From assembly GCF_030316135.1 (NCBI RefSeq), contig NZ_CP128185.1, forward strand, positions 3,038,001 through 3,102,000: a stretch of DNA of 64,000 nucleotides. Direction: 5' to 3'. The DNA is from Aliiglaciecola sp. LCG003. Lineage in GTDB: Bacteria; Pseudomonadota; Gammaproteobacteria; Enterobacterales; Alteromonadaceae. Each line of letters opens with the position of its first letter. The stretch's first letter is position 1. Both the position numbers and the translations under genes were made by a program. The notes beneath the pieces are model-generated. The model was not told where the DNA came from. It searched no databases and was given only the letters and a program-made list of their open reading frames with translations. Of the stretch, positions 18,673 to 28,568 are shown piece after piece.

Positions 18673-19803
18673 ATGAAATCACTGCTGCCCTTGGTTATTG
18701 TTTGTTTAGCGCTGTCGGTGGGGATCAATATAAATTTGTGGCTCAAGCTAAGCGCGACCTCTGACCGCTCACAGCCTGCGCAGGAATCTTATGCGCCCCA
18801 ATCTGAGCAAAGCATTCCCAGTACTAAGCCTGCTGCACCGGTTGAACCCAGTATGGTCTCCCACAAGACATCACTGAGCGACACAGACAATGATCTATAT
18901 AAAGCACAGCATATCCAACAGATCCGCCAGCAAATTGCCGCCAATGAATATCATAGTGCAAAACAGGCCATTCAAGTCTACTTAAGAATGCACCCTCAAG
19001 ACATAGATTATTTGATCTTAGAAGCTCAATGGGTGCAAAGCACCGGCCAAATAAATGAGGTGCTAGCGGAGTATTATTCGCTGTTAGATCTTGCCTTAAC
19101 GACCCCACAAAGGGCCGAAGTATTAAGTATTATCGAACAACTTACCCAAGACAATATTGAGAAGCTTAAGGGGATAGGTTCTTGGGATATTTTAGCCACA
19201 TTTTTGGAGCCATTATGGCAATTTGACCCTACCCGAAACACTATTATCTTATCTCTTGCAGAAGCTTATGCCCATCAGCAACAGGAGTTTTTAATGGAGA
19301 ATGTGCTGGCGTCCTTGCCTCAAGGTGATCCCTCTGCTGAAAGGATCAGGCAAATATTCCAACAACAGTACGCTGTGGCGGCATCAGCAGACCAGTCTAA
19401 GAACAGATCGAATGATTACGAACGCAGCGCGAAACTAACGCCCCTCGGAGATCACTTTGTGGTATCTACTCGAATTGGCCGCGTGCCTTTTGAGTTGATG
19501 TTAGATACCGGAGCGTCAACAACAGTGCTCACCCAGAATGCATTTGAGCGCATTGGCCGTTATGTGAAAAAGCACTACGTTGGTACTTATAAAGTGAACA
19601 CCGCGGGCGGACAAGTTGATGGAGCTATTTATCAATTAGATCACCTGTTCTTTGGCGGCTTCCGAGTGGATAGTGTGGCAGTAGTGGTCCTTCCTATGGA
19701 AGAGTTTGATTATGCTGATGGTTTGGTGGGGATGAATCTATTACGCCAATTTGATTTTAAAATTGACCAACAAAACGCCCAGTTGCTTTTGAGCCGACGA
19801 TAA
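18673..19803 (+). CDS. Membrane-anchored retropepsin-like aspartic protease
   Basis: 376 aa. An N-terminal membrane anchor (SLLPLVIVCLALSVGININLWL) is followed by a Pro/Ser linker and a helical, TPR-like region (about residues 80-230). The C-terminal domain is a clan AA aspartic protease with the catalytic motif FELMLDTGASTTVLT and the closing segment DGLVGMNLLRQFDFKID. Such single-lobed proteases act as dimers. The protease domain should face the periplasm. Natural substrate is unknown. It lies alone after the thioesterase gene, with 64 bases between. Confidence 0.85.
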   Translation: MKSLLPLVIVCLALSVGININLWLKLSATSDRSQPAQESYAPQSEQSIPSTKPAAPVEPSMVSHKTSLSDTDNDLYKAQHIQQIRQQIAANEYHSAKQAIQVYLRMHPQDIDYLILEAQWVQSTGQINEVLAEYYSLLDLALTTPQRAEVLSIIEQLTQDNIEKLKGIGSWDILATFLEPLWQFDPTRNTIILSLAEAYAHQQQEFLMENVLASLPQGDPSAERIRQIFQQQYAVAASADQSKNRSNDYERSAKLTPLGDHFVVSTRIGRVPFELMLDTGASTTVLTQNAFERIGRYVKKHYVGTYKVNTAGGQVDGAIYQLDHLFFGGFRVDSVAVVVLPMEEFDYADGLVGMNLLRQFDFKIDQQNAQLLLSRR

Positions 19804-19857
19804 AGGAAATTTGTTCAACTAGCCGAACTGCTGCACAGGCCTCAATTTATGATTCGG

Positions 19858-20664
19858 CTACAAATTAATATTTATTTCTGCTTCTTCTGACTGATAGTGC
19901 TCAATAGCTTGCTTCACCCTGAAATCCACCAAGGATAAAGTCACGCCTTGTCCCTTCATGTTGCCGCTTGAGGGTTGGAAAGCACACAGGGTTAAAATTT
20001 CCGCAAATTCCTGCTTTGGCCAGAAATAACATTGTTTGAAGCCCGTTAATAGCAAAGCGCGGCCATTTTCACTCTCGATAAAATGGGTCTTTGAGGTGAC
20101 TTGCTTATAGTTTAGATACTGGGCTATTTCATCTTTAAGCTCAGGCTTGACGGTCAAATTAGCTCTGAAATCAGCAAATTTAGGCTTGCTGCTGGAGGTT
20201 TTAACAATATCTTGAACTGTTTTAAAACTTAATGGCTCACCGTATTTACTCACCGCTTGTTGCAAGGTCTTATCATAGACCGGCAAGATATCTAAATATC
20301 GACTGGCGATCTTATATGTCAGAGTTACCTGATTAATAAAGCCGTACTTTTTATCAAAGTGTAACTCCAAGCTTTCAATCAACTCGGATTCTTTATAGGG
20401 TTGTTGAAATTCAATTTTGACTTCCGAACTGCGATTGCCACCTGAGATATACTGTAGCTTGCCACCGCTTTGTGCCAAGGCGATAGACTTCGCCAGCACA
20501 TTGTTGCCGGCGTACACTTGGCGAATATTCATGCTTGAGATGACGGGCAAAGTTGCGTCTGGATTGAAGCGGTGCAAGCTGGATAAGTTATCGGTTTCCT
20601 GAGCTTGCACAGCAAAACTACTAAAACACAGACTGACGAAACATAACATCCGAGAAATGATCAA
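19858..20664 (-). CDS. Secreted protein of unknown function
   Basis: 268 aa from a TTG start at 20664, preceded by a strong AGGTGG. The signal peptide is MIISRMLCFVSLCFSSFAVQAQ. An upstream ATG (20736) would bury that signal behind a charged extension, and an ATG at 20649 has no ribosome site. The mature part is beta-rich with motifs IEFQQPYKESELIESLELHFDKKYGF and PVYDKTLQQAVSKYGEPLSF. I do not recognise the family. It is likely periplasmic. It converges with the aspartic protease gene. Confidence 0.65.
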   Translation of the reverse strand: MIISRMLCFVSLCFSSFAVQAQETDNLSSLHRFNPDATLPVISSMNIRQVYAGNNVLAKSIALAQSGGKLQYISGGNRSSEVKIEFQQPYKESELIESLELHFDKKYGFINQVTLTYKIASRYLDILPVYDKTLQQAVSKYGEPLSFKTVQDIVKTSSSKPKFADFRANLTVKPELKDEIAQYLNYKQVTSKTHFIESENGRALLLTGFKQCYFWPKQEFAEILTLCAFQPSSGNMKGQGVTLSLVDFRVKQAIEHYQSEEAEININL

Positions 20665-20851
20665 ATTTTTCCACCTATAATATTTCGATTTAGCGCCCCT
20701 GCATCGGTCGCTGTAATTGAAGTAACAGTTTATCACCCCATAGGCTTACTATAGCATAGCTAGTGAGGCTAACTGTGGATATTCTATAACCGATACTTTG
20801 CTGGCCGGTAATAGTCAATCAAGCCTTGTATAGCAAAAAATCCTTAACGTT

Positions 20852-22015
20852 CTACATATTTTTTGAGCGTACTAGGAGCAGACATCCTGCCGAAAGTAAC
20901 GCTGCAAGAGTAGAAAAAACGTAGGCCTGGAAAGCGCCTTCCCCTTGCGCCCACATGTGGCCAGAGACGTAATTGCCAACGGCCCCACCTGCTCCAAAAG
21001 CAATACTGATATAGAGCGCTTGCCCGCGACTTTGAAAGTCATTTCCGAAGTAGTGGCGGATAAACTGTACTGAAGCGGCATGGGTCATGGCAAATCCAAA
21101 CGCATGCAGCAATTGACTTAAAATAATGACTTCAATAAATCGCGCCGCGCTACCTAATAACCACCAGCGTAGTGCCGTCAATAAAATACTAATGATTAAA
21201 ATCCACTTCACTCCAAAGCGCTCAATCAAGCGCCCTGCCAACAAAAAGATAATAATTTCTGCCGCAACACCCAAGCCAATAAAGATGCCCGTTGCTTGAC
21301 CACTGTAGCCGAGATCTCGTGAGTAAAGGGCAAAAAAACCATAGTAGGTACCAAAACTGACCTGCAACAAAATCGCTGATACCATAAACAATACAAAGGG
21401 TCGCGTGCGGACTAAGTTCCATGCTGATTCGGCACTGCTCTTCACATCAGGCTGAACCACCTTTTCCCGAATAAACAGGGTTGACACAAATAGAATCAAA
21501 AGTACCACAGCACTAACATAGATAGGTGCTTCACTGGAAAACAGATCAATGGCTTTGCCGGTCACTATGGTCAGAATGATGAATCCGATGCTGCCCCACA
21601 GTCTGATCCGACTATAACGATTGGCGTCGCTATGAATTGCGTTCAGGGTCAGCACTTCTAACTGTGGCAAGACGGCTGTCCAAAACATCATCATTAAGGC
21701 GAAACTCAGGGTTAACCCCCAGAATCCGTCTACCCAAAATACCAAGCAAAAAGTCGCGAAGGTTAGAAAGCACCCTAGCTGCAGGATCCCCAAGCCCTTG
21801 CCTGACCTATCTGCCATAGATGCCCAAAGATTTGGCCCGAGTATTCGCGCTACTGTTATCAACGCAAATAATTCGCCGATTTGCTCGGAGCTGAAGCCCC
21901 TGCCATCGAGAAAGATACCCAAATAAGGAACCAGCACCCCTAACTGCCCAAAATAGAGCAGGTAGGTTAAGCCAATGAGAAATAAATTGAGGGGCGAAGA
22001 CACGCTGTTAGGCAA
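20852..22015 (-). CDS. MFS transporter
   Basis: Major facilitator of 387 aa with about twelve membrane segments. The cytoplasmic loop after TM2 reads LWASMADRSGKGLG, the usual MFS GxxxDRxGRR-like site. The layout resembles the MFS_1-like/HcaT-type group; substrate cannot be inferred. The reading frame extends back into aroC, but AAGGAG sits nine bases before a TTG at 22015, so I chose that start. It follows aroC by about 20 bases and is probably co-transcribed. Confidence 0.85.
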   Translation of the reverse strand: MPNSVSSPLNLFLIGLTYLLYFGQLGVLVPYLGIFLDGRGFSSEQIGELFALITVARILGPNLWASMADRSGKGLGILQLGCFLTFATFCLVFWVDGFWGLTLSFALMMMFWTAVLPQLEVLTLNAIHSDANRYSRIRLWGSIGFIILTIVTGKAIDLFSSEAPIYVSAVVLLILFVSTLFIREKVVQPDVKSSAESAWNLVRTRPFVLFMVSAILLQVSFGTYYGFFALYSRDLGYSGQATGIFIGLGVAAEIIIFLLAGRLIERFGVKWILIISILLTALRWWLLGSAARFIEVIILSQLLHAFGFAMTHAASVQFIRHYFGNDFQSRGQALYISIAFGAGGAVGNYVSGHMWAQGEGAFQAYVFSTLAALLSAGCLLLVRSKNM

Positions 22016-22037
22016 AAATTCAGTCTCCTTGATGGGC

Positions 22038-23135
22038 TTATGCCTGTCCTGGGATAATTGGCGTCTGCGAAATAACGTCCGCGTTTTGACCACGGTGACG
22101 CAACAGATGATCCATAAGCACGATCGCCATCATAGCTTCAGCAATAGGTACTGCTCTTATGCCTACACAGGGATCATGACGGCCTTTAGTGACCACTTCT
22201 GTAGCCTGGCCATTGATATCCACAGAGTCTCCAGGGATGCTAATGCTAGAGGTGGGTTTGAGGGCCATATGCACAACTAAATCTTGACCGGTCGAAATAC
22301 CACCGAGCACACCGCCGGATCGATTTGTCCTAAACCCTTCAGGGGTAATTGCGTCTCGATGTTCGCTGCCTTTTTGCTCAACTACCGCGAAACCATCGCC
22401 AACCTCGACTCCTTTCACCGCATTGATCCCCATCATCGCCAGCGCTAAATCAGCATCTAAGCGGTCAAAAATCGGCTCACCTAAACCCACCGGCATATTG
22501 GTCGCGACCACAGATACTTTGGCGCCCACCGAATCACCTTGTTTTTTTAATTCCCGCATGTATTCGTCAAGTGCATCTAGTTTTGATTCATCGGGACAGA
22601 AGAAAGGATTGGTATTGGTTAGGCTATGGTCAACCTTGTCTATTTTAATCGGACCAAGTTGGGATAGGTAACCATGGATTTCGATCCCGTGGAGTTGTTT
22701 TAGATATTTTTTAGCGATCCCACCGGCGGCAACACGGATCGCAGTTTCTCGAGCCGAAGAGCGACCCCCGCCGCGGTAGTCCCGCAAGCCATATTTTTGC
22801 TGATAGGTATAATCTGCATGGCCAGGTCTAAAGGTATCTTTTATTTTAGAATAATCATTACTACGTTGGTCTTTGTTTTTTATCAACAGACCTATGCTGG
22901 TGCCTGTCGTTTTACCTTCAAACACACCAGACAAAATTTGCACTTCATCATCTTCACGGCGGGCGGTCGTGTACCGGGAGGTACCCGGTTTGCGACGATC
23001 TAAGTCACCTTGTAAATCCGCTTCACAAAGTTCCAAATTTGGTGGACAGCCATCGACTACTCCACCAATAGCGATACCGTGGCTTTCGCCAAAAGTGGTT
23101 ACAGTGAAAAGCTTGCCAAACGTATTACCAGCCAT
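22038..23135 (-). CDS. aroC: Chorismate synthase
   Basis: Makes chorismate from 5-enolpyruvylshikimate-3-phosphate, using reduced FMN as catalyst; last step of the shikimate pathway. 365 aa, with the signatures [46 protein letters not shown] and [15 protein letters not shown]. Full length. It lies between prmB (upstream) and the MFS gene, an order common in this group of bacteria. Confidence 0.97.
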   Translation of the reverse strand: MAGNTFGKLFTVTTFGESHGIAIGGVVDGCPPNLELCEADLQGDLDRRKPGTSRYTTARREDDEVQILSGVFEGKTTGTSIGLLIKNKDQRSNDYSKIKDTFRPGHADYTYQQKYGLRDYRGGGRSSARETAIRVAAGGIAKKYLKQLHGIEIHGYLSQLGPIKIDKVDHSLTNTNPFFCPDESKLDALDEYMRELKKQGDSVGAKVSVVATNMPVGLGEPIFDRLDADLALAMMGINAVKGVEVGDGFAVVEQKGSEHRDAITPEGFRTNRSGGVLGGISTGQDLVVHMALKPTSSISIPGDSVDINGQATEVVTKGRHDPCVGIRAVPIAEAMMAIVLMDHLLRHRGQNADVISQTPIIPGQA

Positions 23136-23155
23136 AAAAGTTACCTTACCTAAAG

Positions 23156-24097
23156 TTAATTTCGTTCAGCCCAATAAGCCTCTAATTGAGGTTTACTCAA
23201 GGCAAATACTCCGTGACCACCTTGCTTAAATTCAATCCACTGCATGGGTAATTCAGGATATTTATAATTCATATGTACCTGGCTATTGCCGACTTCAACA
23301 AACAACCAGCCATCATCGGTTAGATACTCAAGTGCTTGATGCAAAATGGTATCTACCAGTTCTAAACCATCTTCTCCGGCGGCCAAACCCAGTTCAGGTT
23401 CATGCTGGAACTCATCCGGTAAGTCAGCCATATCTTCAGCATCAACATAAGGCGGATTACTGACAATTAAATCATATTTTTGACCGCTCAAAGCTGACAT
23501 CAAATCGGATTGGATCGGAAACACTCTATCGGCTAAACCATGTTCTTGGATATTGATATCGGCAACAGCGAGTGCATCAGAACTGATATCGACGGCATCC
23601 ACAATAGCCTCTTCGAATTGATAGGCTAAGGCAATTGCGATACACCCACTACCTGTGCACAAATCTAAAATTTGCTTGGGCTCATTGGACAACCAAGTAG
23701 AAAAACCATCATTGATCAATTCTGCAAACGGCGAACGAGGCACCAGAACCCTTTCATCCACATAAAAGGGTAAACCACAAAACCACGCTTGCTGAGTCAA
23801 ATATGCACTAGGTACCCGTTCAGTGACACGACGATAAACCAAGTCCAATATCTGACGCTTTTCTATACTGGTCAAACGTGCGTGCAACAAGAGTTGTACA
23901 TCGATGTCTGACATGTTTTGCGGCAAATGCAACGCTTGCATGGACAGACTTAGCGCTTCGCTCCAAGGTGTATCAGTGCCATGGCCATAAAATAAATCAG
24001 CTTGATTAAACTGACTCATAGACCATCTGATGATGTCTAATAGTGTTACAAGTTCAGACGCCGTGGTGTCTAAATCAATAGATTCTATGGTTGTCAT
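23156..24097 (-). CDS. prmB: Ribosomal protein L3 glutamine methyltransferase
   Basis: PrmB methylates a glutamine of ribosomal protein uL3. 313 aa from the ATG at 24097; a GTG 36 bases upstream is possible. The N-terminal block [23 protein letters not shown] is typical of PrmB rather than PrmC. The SAM site is [16 protein letters not shown] and the catalytic motif is [13 protein letters not shown]. It is divergent from smrB and upstream of aroC, as in other gammaproteobacteria. Confidence 0.95.
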   Translation of the reverse strand: MTTIESIDLDTTASELVTLLDIIRWSMSQFNQADLFYGHGTDTPWSEALSLSMQALHLPQNMSDIDVQLLLHARLTSIEKRQILDLVYRRVTERVPSAYLTQQAWFCGLPFYVDERVLVPRSPFAELINDGFSTWLSNEPKQILDLCTGSGCIAIALAYQFEEAIVDAVDISSDALAVADINIQEHGLADRVFPIQSDLMSALSGQKYDLIVSNPPYVDAEDMADLPDEFQHEPELGLAAGEDGLELVDTILHQALEYLTDDGWLFVEVGNSQVHMNYKYPELPMQWIEFKQGGHGVFALSKPQLEAYWAERN

Positions 24098-24195
24098 AAT
24101 TATAAAGTCATAGTTAAGGTGTTTTTCGCTCACCGGTATTTTGCTATGCTTAGACTTTAATTGCCCGTTCGATTATTTATAAATCATAACCAAAT

Positions 24196-24765
24196 ATGAA
24201 AAAAAGCTCAGCTCAGGATACAGATGCGCCAGAAATAGATGACATGACTCTTTTCAGAGGTGCCTTCAAGGATGTCGCGCCTATTAAGCAGGACAAAATA
24301 ACGCCTCCGCGACCTACCAGCAAGCGAAATTCACTTTCTGAGCAGAAAAAGGTGCAATCCAATCGGCAAATGAAACAAGCTGCTGCGTCATTTCATTTTT
24401 CAGATGGCTTTGAAGCACATTTTTCAGACACCGGCCCACTTAAGTATGTAAGGCCAGGGATTGATAGTTTTCAGATAAAACGTTTAAGACGGGGAGAATA
24501 CCCGCCTGATTTGATTTTGGATTTACATGGTCTTAATCGAGAGAATGCAAAATTAGAAATAGCAGCCTTGATTGTAGCCGCACAAAAGCAACACCTACAT
24601 TGTGTGTGTATTGTACACGGATTAGGCTCATTTGTGCTTAAAAAAGCTGTCCCTAACTGGTTAGTCCAACACCCAGCAGTTGAGGGATTTCACCAAGCAC
24701 CATTGGAATGGGGTGGTAACGGCGCTTTGTTAGTCTTGATTGAGTTGCCGATTTCTAGCCAGTAG
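24196..24765 (+). CDS. smrB: Smr-domain ribosome rescue nuclease SmrB
   Basis: 189 aa. The N-terminal basic, disordered region is followed by an Smr domain from about residue 100: LILDLHGLNRENAKLEI and CIVHGLGSFVLKKAVPNWLVQHP. SmrB cleaves mRNA between collided ribosomes. The DLH triad is kept. The second motif is HGLG where E. coli has HGHG, a substitution I expect is tolerated. It is divergent from prmB. Confidence 0.92.
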   Translation: MKKSSAQDTDAPEIDDMTLFRGAFKDVAPIKQDKITPPRPTSKRNSLSEQKKVQSNRQMKQAAASFHFSDGFEAHFSDTGPLKYVRPGIDSFQIKRLRRGEYPPDLILDLHGLNRENAKLEIAALIVAAQKQHLHCVCIVHGLGSFVLKKAVPNWLVQHPAVEGFHQAPLEWGGNGALLVLIELPISSQ

Positions 24766-24861
24766 CCATTCATAAGCTGTCAGCATTCACAGCGTCAATG
24801 CCAAAAGAGTTACACTTTATACTTGATATCAATTGGTTACCCAAACTAGGTCAGCAGCTAG

Positions 24862-24984
24862 TTAGAGATCATGATTGGTATTGTAGATAAATAGATACAT
24901 GTAATAGACGCATATACCAATGACGACTGCCAAGCCTAGAAGAGAGCCCCAAACCACAGGATCTTTAAAAAGTAGTTCTAACAT
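24862..24984 (-). CDS. DUF3149-like membrane microprotein
   Basis: 40-aa protein with the order LELLFKDPVVWGSLLGLAV then VIGICVYYMYLFIYN, that is, a short amphipathic start and one membrane helix. The pattern (LLF.DPV.WGSLLGL) is that of DUF3149 microproteins of Alteromonadales and relatives, as I recall the family. It has a good ribosome site (GAGGAC, six bases before ATG). Function unknown. An FNR-like dyad lies about 80 bases upstream. Confidence 0.75.
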   Translation of the reverse strand: MLELLFKDPVVWGSLLGLAVVIGICVYYMYLFIYNTNHDL

Positions 24985-25059
24985 AGTCTTGTCCTCGTTT
25001 GATTTAATATGATTGTTGTTGCTACCTTTGCAGTTTAAACAATCCTGTCAATCGGCAAG

Positions 25060-25073
25060 CTGATCTAGATCAA
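25060..25073. promoter_or_regulatory. FNR-like dyad upstream of the DUF3149-like gene
   Basis: CTGATCTAGATCAA matches the FNR consensus TTGAT-N4-ATCAA except for the first base. It lies about 80 bases upstream of the minus-strand microprotein start and about 190 bases before the plus-strand dehydrogenase-like gene. It suggests oxygen-responsive control, but chance cannot be excluded. Confidence 0.35.
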
Positions 25074-25264
25074 TTGAACTCACTTAACTGCTAAAAATCT
25101 GTTTTATACCCCTTTACTGTCTGCTAAAAGCGTCATAATCCCCCAAAATTTCATAAGCTAACACTCCAAGCGATTGATTTATAATAAATTTAAATGTTGG
25201 AATGGATTTTGATATTTACCCAGTACAGGTTACTCATGCTGGAAAAGTGCAAGTGGAAGGAAAA

Positions 25265-25981
25265 ATGCAAAATCAACAGACTAACATCCGATCCTATGTT
25301 CATCATCAATTTACCCGCTCCAATGCTTATACAAGCCCCAAACCTCGTTTTGAAGACATCAGTGTCGTGGGCCTAGGGTTAATTGGTACCTTGTTGTCGG
25401 TGTCATTTGCCAATAATGGCCATCGCGTAATAGCCGTAGATATGGACATGCGAAAAGTAAATGGTATCAACCAAAATCATTCGCCAATCCAAGACCAAGA
25501 ATTGGAAGATGCCGTTATAAAAGCTCGCCTACAACGCAAATTGGTCGCGACAGCTGATATGCATAACGCTATTTTGCAGACTCAAATAAGCTTAGTCTGT
25601 GTGGGGCAAATCTCTGACATCGACAATCAAGGTTTATCTAAAACCTTACAAGCCATATTTCAACAACTAGGCGCAAGCTTAGCCACCAAGCCTGACTATC
25701 ATTTGATCCTTTTGCATTGCCATCTGCATTCGCCTGAGAGCGAGCAACAGGTCAATTCTATTATCGAACAGTGGTCAGGTAAGCGTTGTGGCAAGGATTT
25801 TGGTTTATGCTTTTTGCCTTTACAGGTCACCAGCAAACATCAACCGTCAGACGTCAATTTAGATGACATGATTTCGCAACGAGCAAATGACTCCAAAAGT
25901 GCCAAATTAACCTCTAGGTTATTCACCACTTTAGATTTAGGCTTAAAATCTGTTAGTGTTGCGGCATATCATGACGACTGA
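25265..25981 (+). CDS. One-domain UDP-glucose/GDP-mannose dehydrogenase-like protein
   Basis: 238 aa from the ATG at 25265, which has AAGG five bases upstream; an ATG at 25202 is less likely. Residues about 33-190 match the N-terminal NAD-binding domain of UDP-glucose/GDP-mannose dehydrogenases: ISVVGLGLIGTLLSVSFANNGHRVIAVDMD and QTQISLVCVGQ. The catalytic central domain with its Cys and the C-terminal UDP-binding domain are missing; the protein ends soon after LGLKSVSVAAYHDD. Full enzymes have about 400-450 residues. It could be a remnant or a binding-only derivative. No polysaccharide genes are nearby. Confidence 0.7.
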   Translation: MQNQQTNIRSYVHHQFTRSNAYTSPKPRFEDISVVGLGLIGTLLSVSFANNGHRVIAVDMDMRKVNGINQNHSPIQDQELEDAVIKARLQRKLVATADMHNAILQTQISLVCVGQISDIDNQGLSKTLQAIFQQLGASLATKPDYHLILLHCHLHSPESEQQVNSIIEQWSGKRCGKDFGLCFLPLQVTSKHQPSDVNLDDMISQRANDSKSAKLTSRLFTTLDLGLKSVSVAAYHDD

Positions 25982-26021
25982 TTATGTCTTATAAAACCCA
26001 CTAGTTGGTAGGTGCAGCAGA

Positions 26022-26663
26022 CTAGTCAAACAACTTCCAAAACCAACTTCGCTCTAATTCTGCTTGGCAGGATTTTAGCTGCCCTGCATAGCGAAGAGAA
26101 CGAGCATTAACTTTTTTAGCTACCCGTACTAGCCAAGCTTTTTTATTATAAGATTTGCGTCGAAACCCGCCCCAGCCTTCATGATAATTGAGATATTGGG
26201 CATAGGCATCCCATTTAGATATGCCATTCACTTTATAGGTTTTAGCGATAAACCAGCCCATAAAATCAATTGCATCATCGAAGTCATCCCTATCCGCCCC
26301 TGAGTTATCCGTTTCACGGATATAGTCCGACCAAGTGGGTGTCTTCGCTTGAGAGTAACCATAGGCACTGCTGATCCGGCCCCAGGGAATTAAACCAAAA
26401 AACACATAGTCTCGTGGTGGTAATGCATCGGCTCTAAAAGAGCTTTCCTGGTACATCATTGCCATAGGAACATGAATAGGCACTCCCCATTTTTCATGCA
26501 TTTCAGAAGCCGCATCATACCAATCTGACTTTTGTCTAAAAATTTCACAAATATTACTAATATTTTTGGGCGGAGTAGTGGCACAACTGCCTAACAACAA
26601 GGCGAGCAAAAACGATGTGAAAATTGTTTTAAAGATTTTTCGGATTTTTGTGAACTTTCCCAT
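26022..26663 (-). CDS. Lytic-transglycosylase-like lipoprotein
   Basis: 213 aa. An N-terminal lipobox (LLLGSCATT, Cys about 28) anchors it to the membrane. The SLT-like fold has the catalytic-glutamate segment MAMMYQESSFRADA and later SSAYGYSQAKTPTW and YLNYHEGWGGFRR. This is the set of motifs of the transglycosylase SLT-domain lipoproteins, which cleave peptidoglycan glycan strands. It stands alone, downstream of gshA. Confidence 0.85.
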   Translation of the reverse strand: MGKFTKIRKIFKTIFTSFLLALLLGSCATTPPKNISNICEIFRQKSDWYDAASEMHEKWGVPIHVPMAMMYQESSFRADALPPRDYVFFGLIPWGRISSAYGYSQAKTPTWSDYIRETDNSGADRDDFDDAIDFMGWFIAKTYKVNGISKWDAYAQYLNYHEGWGGFRRKSYNKKAWLVRVAKKVNARSLRYAGQLKSCQAELERSWFWKLFD

Positions 26664-26724
26664 CAGTAGTGACTCATATAAGGTGTGTTCTAGTTATTGT
26701 GTGTTTTCCCTGGTAGTAGTTTAA

Positions 26725-26754
26725 TGCCTGACGATATCGTCAGGCATTTTTTTT
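26725..26754 (+). terminator. Forward-facing Rho-independent terminator
   Basis: Perfect 22-base dyad (TGCCTGACGAT/ATCGTCAGGCA) followed on the plus strand by eight T. Both flanking genes (gshA and the lytic transglycosylase) are on the minus strand, where the hairpin is preceded by A and lacks a T tail. It could still slow gshA read-through. Its canonical direction points to a plus-strand transcript that has no annotated gene. Confidence 0.7.
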
Positions 26755-26767
26755 GCTGTCTAGGAAA

Positions 26768-28360
26768 TTAATTGGTCACAGAAGAGCTAAAATATTCTGC
26801 CAAAAATTGATCAAATGAAACATCATCAAGTTGTTCTCTTCGATGCTGCTCTGCAAGAGAGTCAATGGCTTGTTGGTTAAACATATCTTGACTAATCAGT
26901 GCATAGTCGGAGGTTAATAACTGGCTGCGATACTGCTCTGCCAACTCTACCCCCAATGCGCCATTATCAAAGTTTTTCTGCAACAGAATATCAAGAATCT
27001 TGGCCGAAGGGGTAAGTGAAGGATCGCATATCTTCTGCCATTGCTGTTCCAGTGCTGCAGAATAATATTGACAGTTATTTGCTTGATCCAAGCAGGCGGC
27101 CACTTCACGCATCTCATCAAACAGCTGTTCTGACCACTGAGGTAGCGACACGGCTTCATTATGATTATGTAGCCTTAGCTCGGGGTCTCGTCCATTTACC
27201 ACCACCGCTTTTAAGTTGCGCTCAGTTTCGGCATATTGATTTTCATCCATCATTTCACTCGGTGCCACCAGACAGTAGGCCAAAAACACATCGAGAAAAT
27301 AAAACTGCTCTTCAGTAATGCCTACAGGACTAAATGGATTCACATCAAGCGCCCGCACTTCAATGTAACTCACCCCACGTTTAGCTAACGCATCTGTGGG
27401 CTTTTCCAAAGGTTGAGTGGGCTGTTTAGGGCGAATTGGTGAATATAATTCATTTTCAATCTGCAGCACATTAGCATTTAACTGACGGTACGCTCCGTTG
27501 CTCTTTTCGGCAAATTTTTGATACTTTTCCGATGGCGTATTAATGGCTTTACGTAGAGAATTAATATAGCTGTCTACATGGTTGTAACAAATAGCCAAAC
27601 CAGATTGTTCCGAATTGGTATAGCCTAAATCACTCATCCGTAATGAGGTAGCATAGGGTAAGTAATGAGTACCTTTACCCAATAATTTGAAAGGTAAATT
27701 GGTTTTCTTGCCACGAATAAACGAGCCACAAATCGCCGGAGAAGAGCCAAACAAAAACGGAATAAGCCAACAAAAGCGCCGGTAATTTCTTATCATCGCA
27801 AAATAAGCTGCCGATATGGAGTCTTTATCGGCATTTTGCTGTTCCATTTCTTGCAACCACACTTGCCAGAACCCATCGCCAAATGAAAAGTTAAAATGTA
27901 CGCCAGCAATCGCCTGCATCATGCTTCCGTAACGGTTTTTCAGGCCGACTCGATACAAGGTTTTCATTTTGCCTGCGTTTGAGCTGCCGTATTGTGCGAT
28001 AGGAATATCCTCTTCACCGTCAATAAAGCATGGCATGCTCATCGGCCACAAACGCTCATTTCCAATATTTTCCATCACAAATTTATGTACATCACCCAGT
28101 TGATTTAGTGTCACCTTGATATCACTTTCCGGTGGTGTTATGAATTCCAGCAGAGATTCAGAAAAGTCGGTAGTGATATAATCATGGGTAAGTGCGGCCC
28201 CTAATTTTGTGGGATGGGGTGTTTGTGACAGAGTACCCTTGGGGTTAATTCTGAGAGTTTCACGTTCAACGCCATGTTTAATTTGAGGTAAGGTTTTCAA
28301 AACCTGAGGTCGTTTAAAAACGGCCAGTCTTTTGGCAAAAGACGATGTGTTTGACGTCAA
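26768..28360 (-). CDS. gshA: Glutamate-cysteine ligase
   Basis: First step of glutathione synthesis: ATP-dependent joining of glutamate and cysteine. 530 aa, of the gammaproteobacterial GshA type. Typical blocks are LPQIKHGVERETLRINPKG, TDFSESLLEFITPP, GVHFNFSFGDGFW and YIEVRALDVNPFSPVGI. The start is a TTG codon with TAGGAA upstream. It is a single gene with about 200 bases before it. Confidence 0.95.
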   Translation of the reverse strand: MTSNTSSFAKRLAVFKRPQVLKTLPQIKHGVERETLRINPKGTLSQTPHPTKLGAALTHDYITTDFSESLLEFITPPESDIKVTLNQLGDVHKFVMENIGNERLWPMSMPCFIDGEEDIPIAQYGSSNAGKMKTLYRVGLKNRYGSMMQAIAGVHFNFSFGDGFWQVWLQEMEQQNADKDSISAAYFAMIRNYRRFCWLIPFLFGSSPAICGSFIRGKKTNLPFKLLGKGTHYLPYATSLRMSDLGYTNSEQSGLAICYNHVDSYINSLRKAINTPSEKYQKFAEKSNGAYRQLNANVLQIENELYSPIRPKQPTQPLEKPTDALAKRGVSYIEVRALDVNPFSPVGITEEQFYFLDVFLAYCLVAPSEMMDENQYAETERNLKAVVVNGRDPELRLHNHNEAVSLPQWSEQLFDEMREVAACLDQANNCQYYSAALEQQWQKICDPSLTPSAKILDILLQKNFDNGALGVELAEQYRSQLLTSDYALISQDMFNQQAIDSLAEQHRREQLDDVSFDQFLAEYFSSSVTN

Positions 28361-28568
28361 AATTTATTCCTAGAGTAAAGCCAAAATCATAAGGTGGGGA
28401 GCATTTCAATATTTTCAACCACAGATAGACTTGGATTTACCCCCTGCCAACACCGTAGTGAATGCTACTGCGCACCTTTGCGTAATTTTTATGAGACCGA
28501 CAAACTAAGTGAAATCTTCCGAGATTACTAGTCTGTTGCTACCTTAAAGTAAATACGTTTCGACGCCT

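Noticed and set aside
19820-19860. TAGCCGAA/TTCGGCTA inverted repeat between convergent genes
   Set aside because: Arms of only eight bases and a loop of 25 with no T run; too weak to call a terminator.
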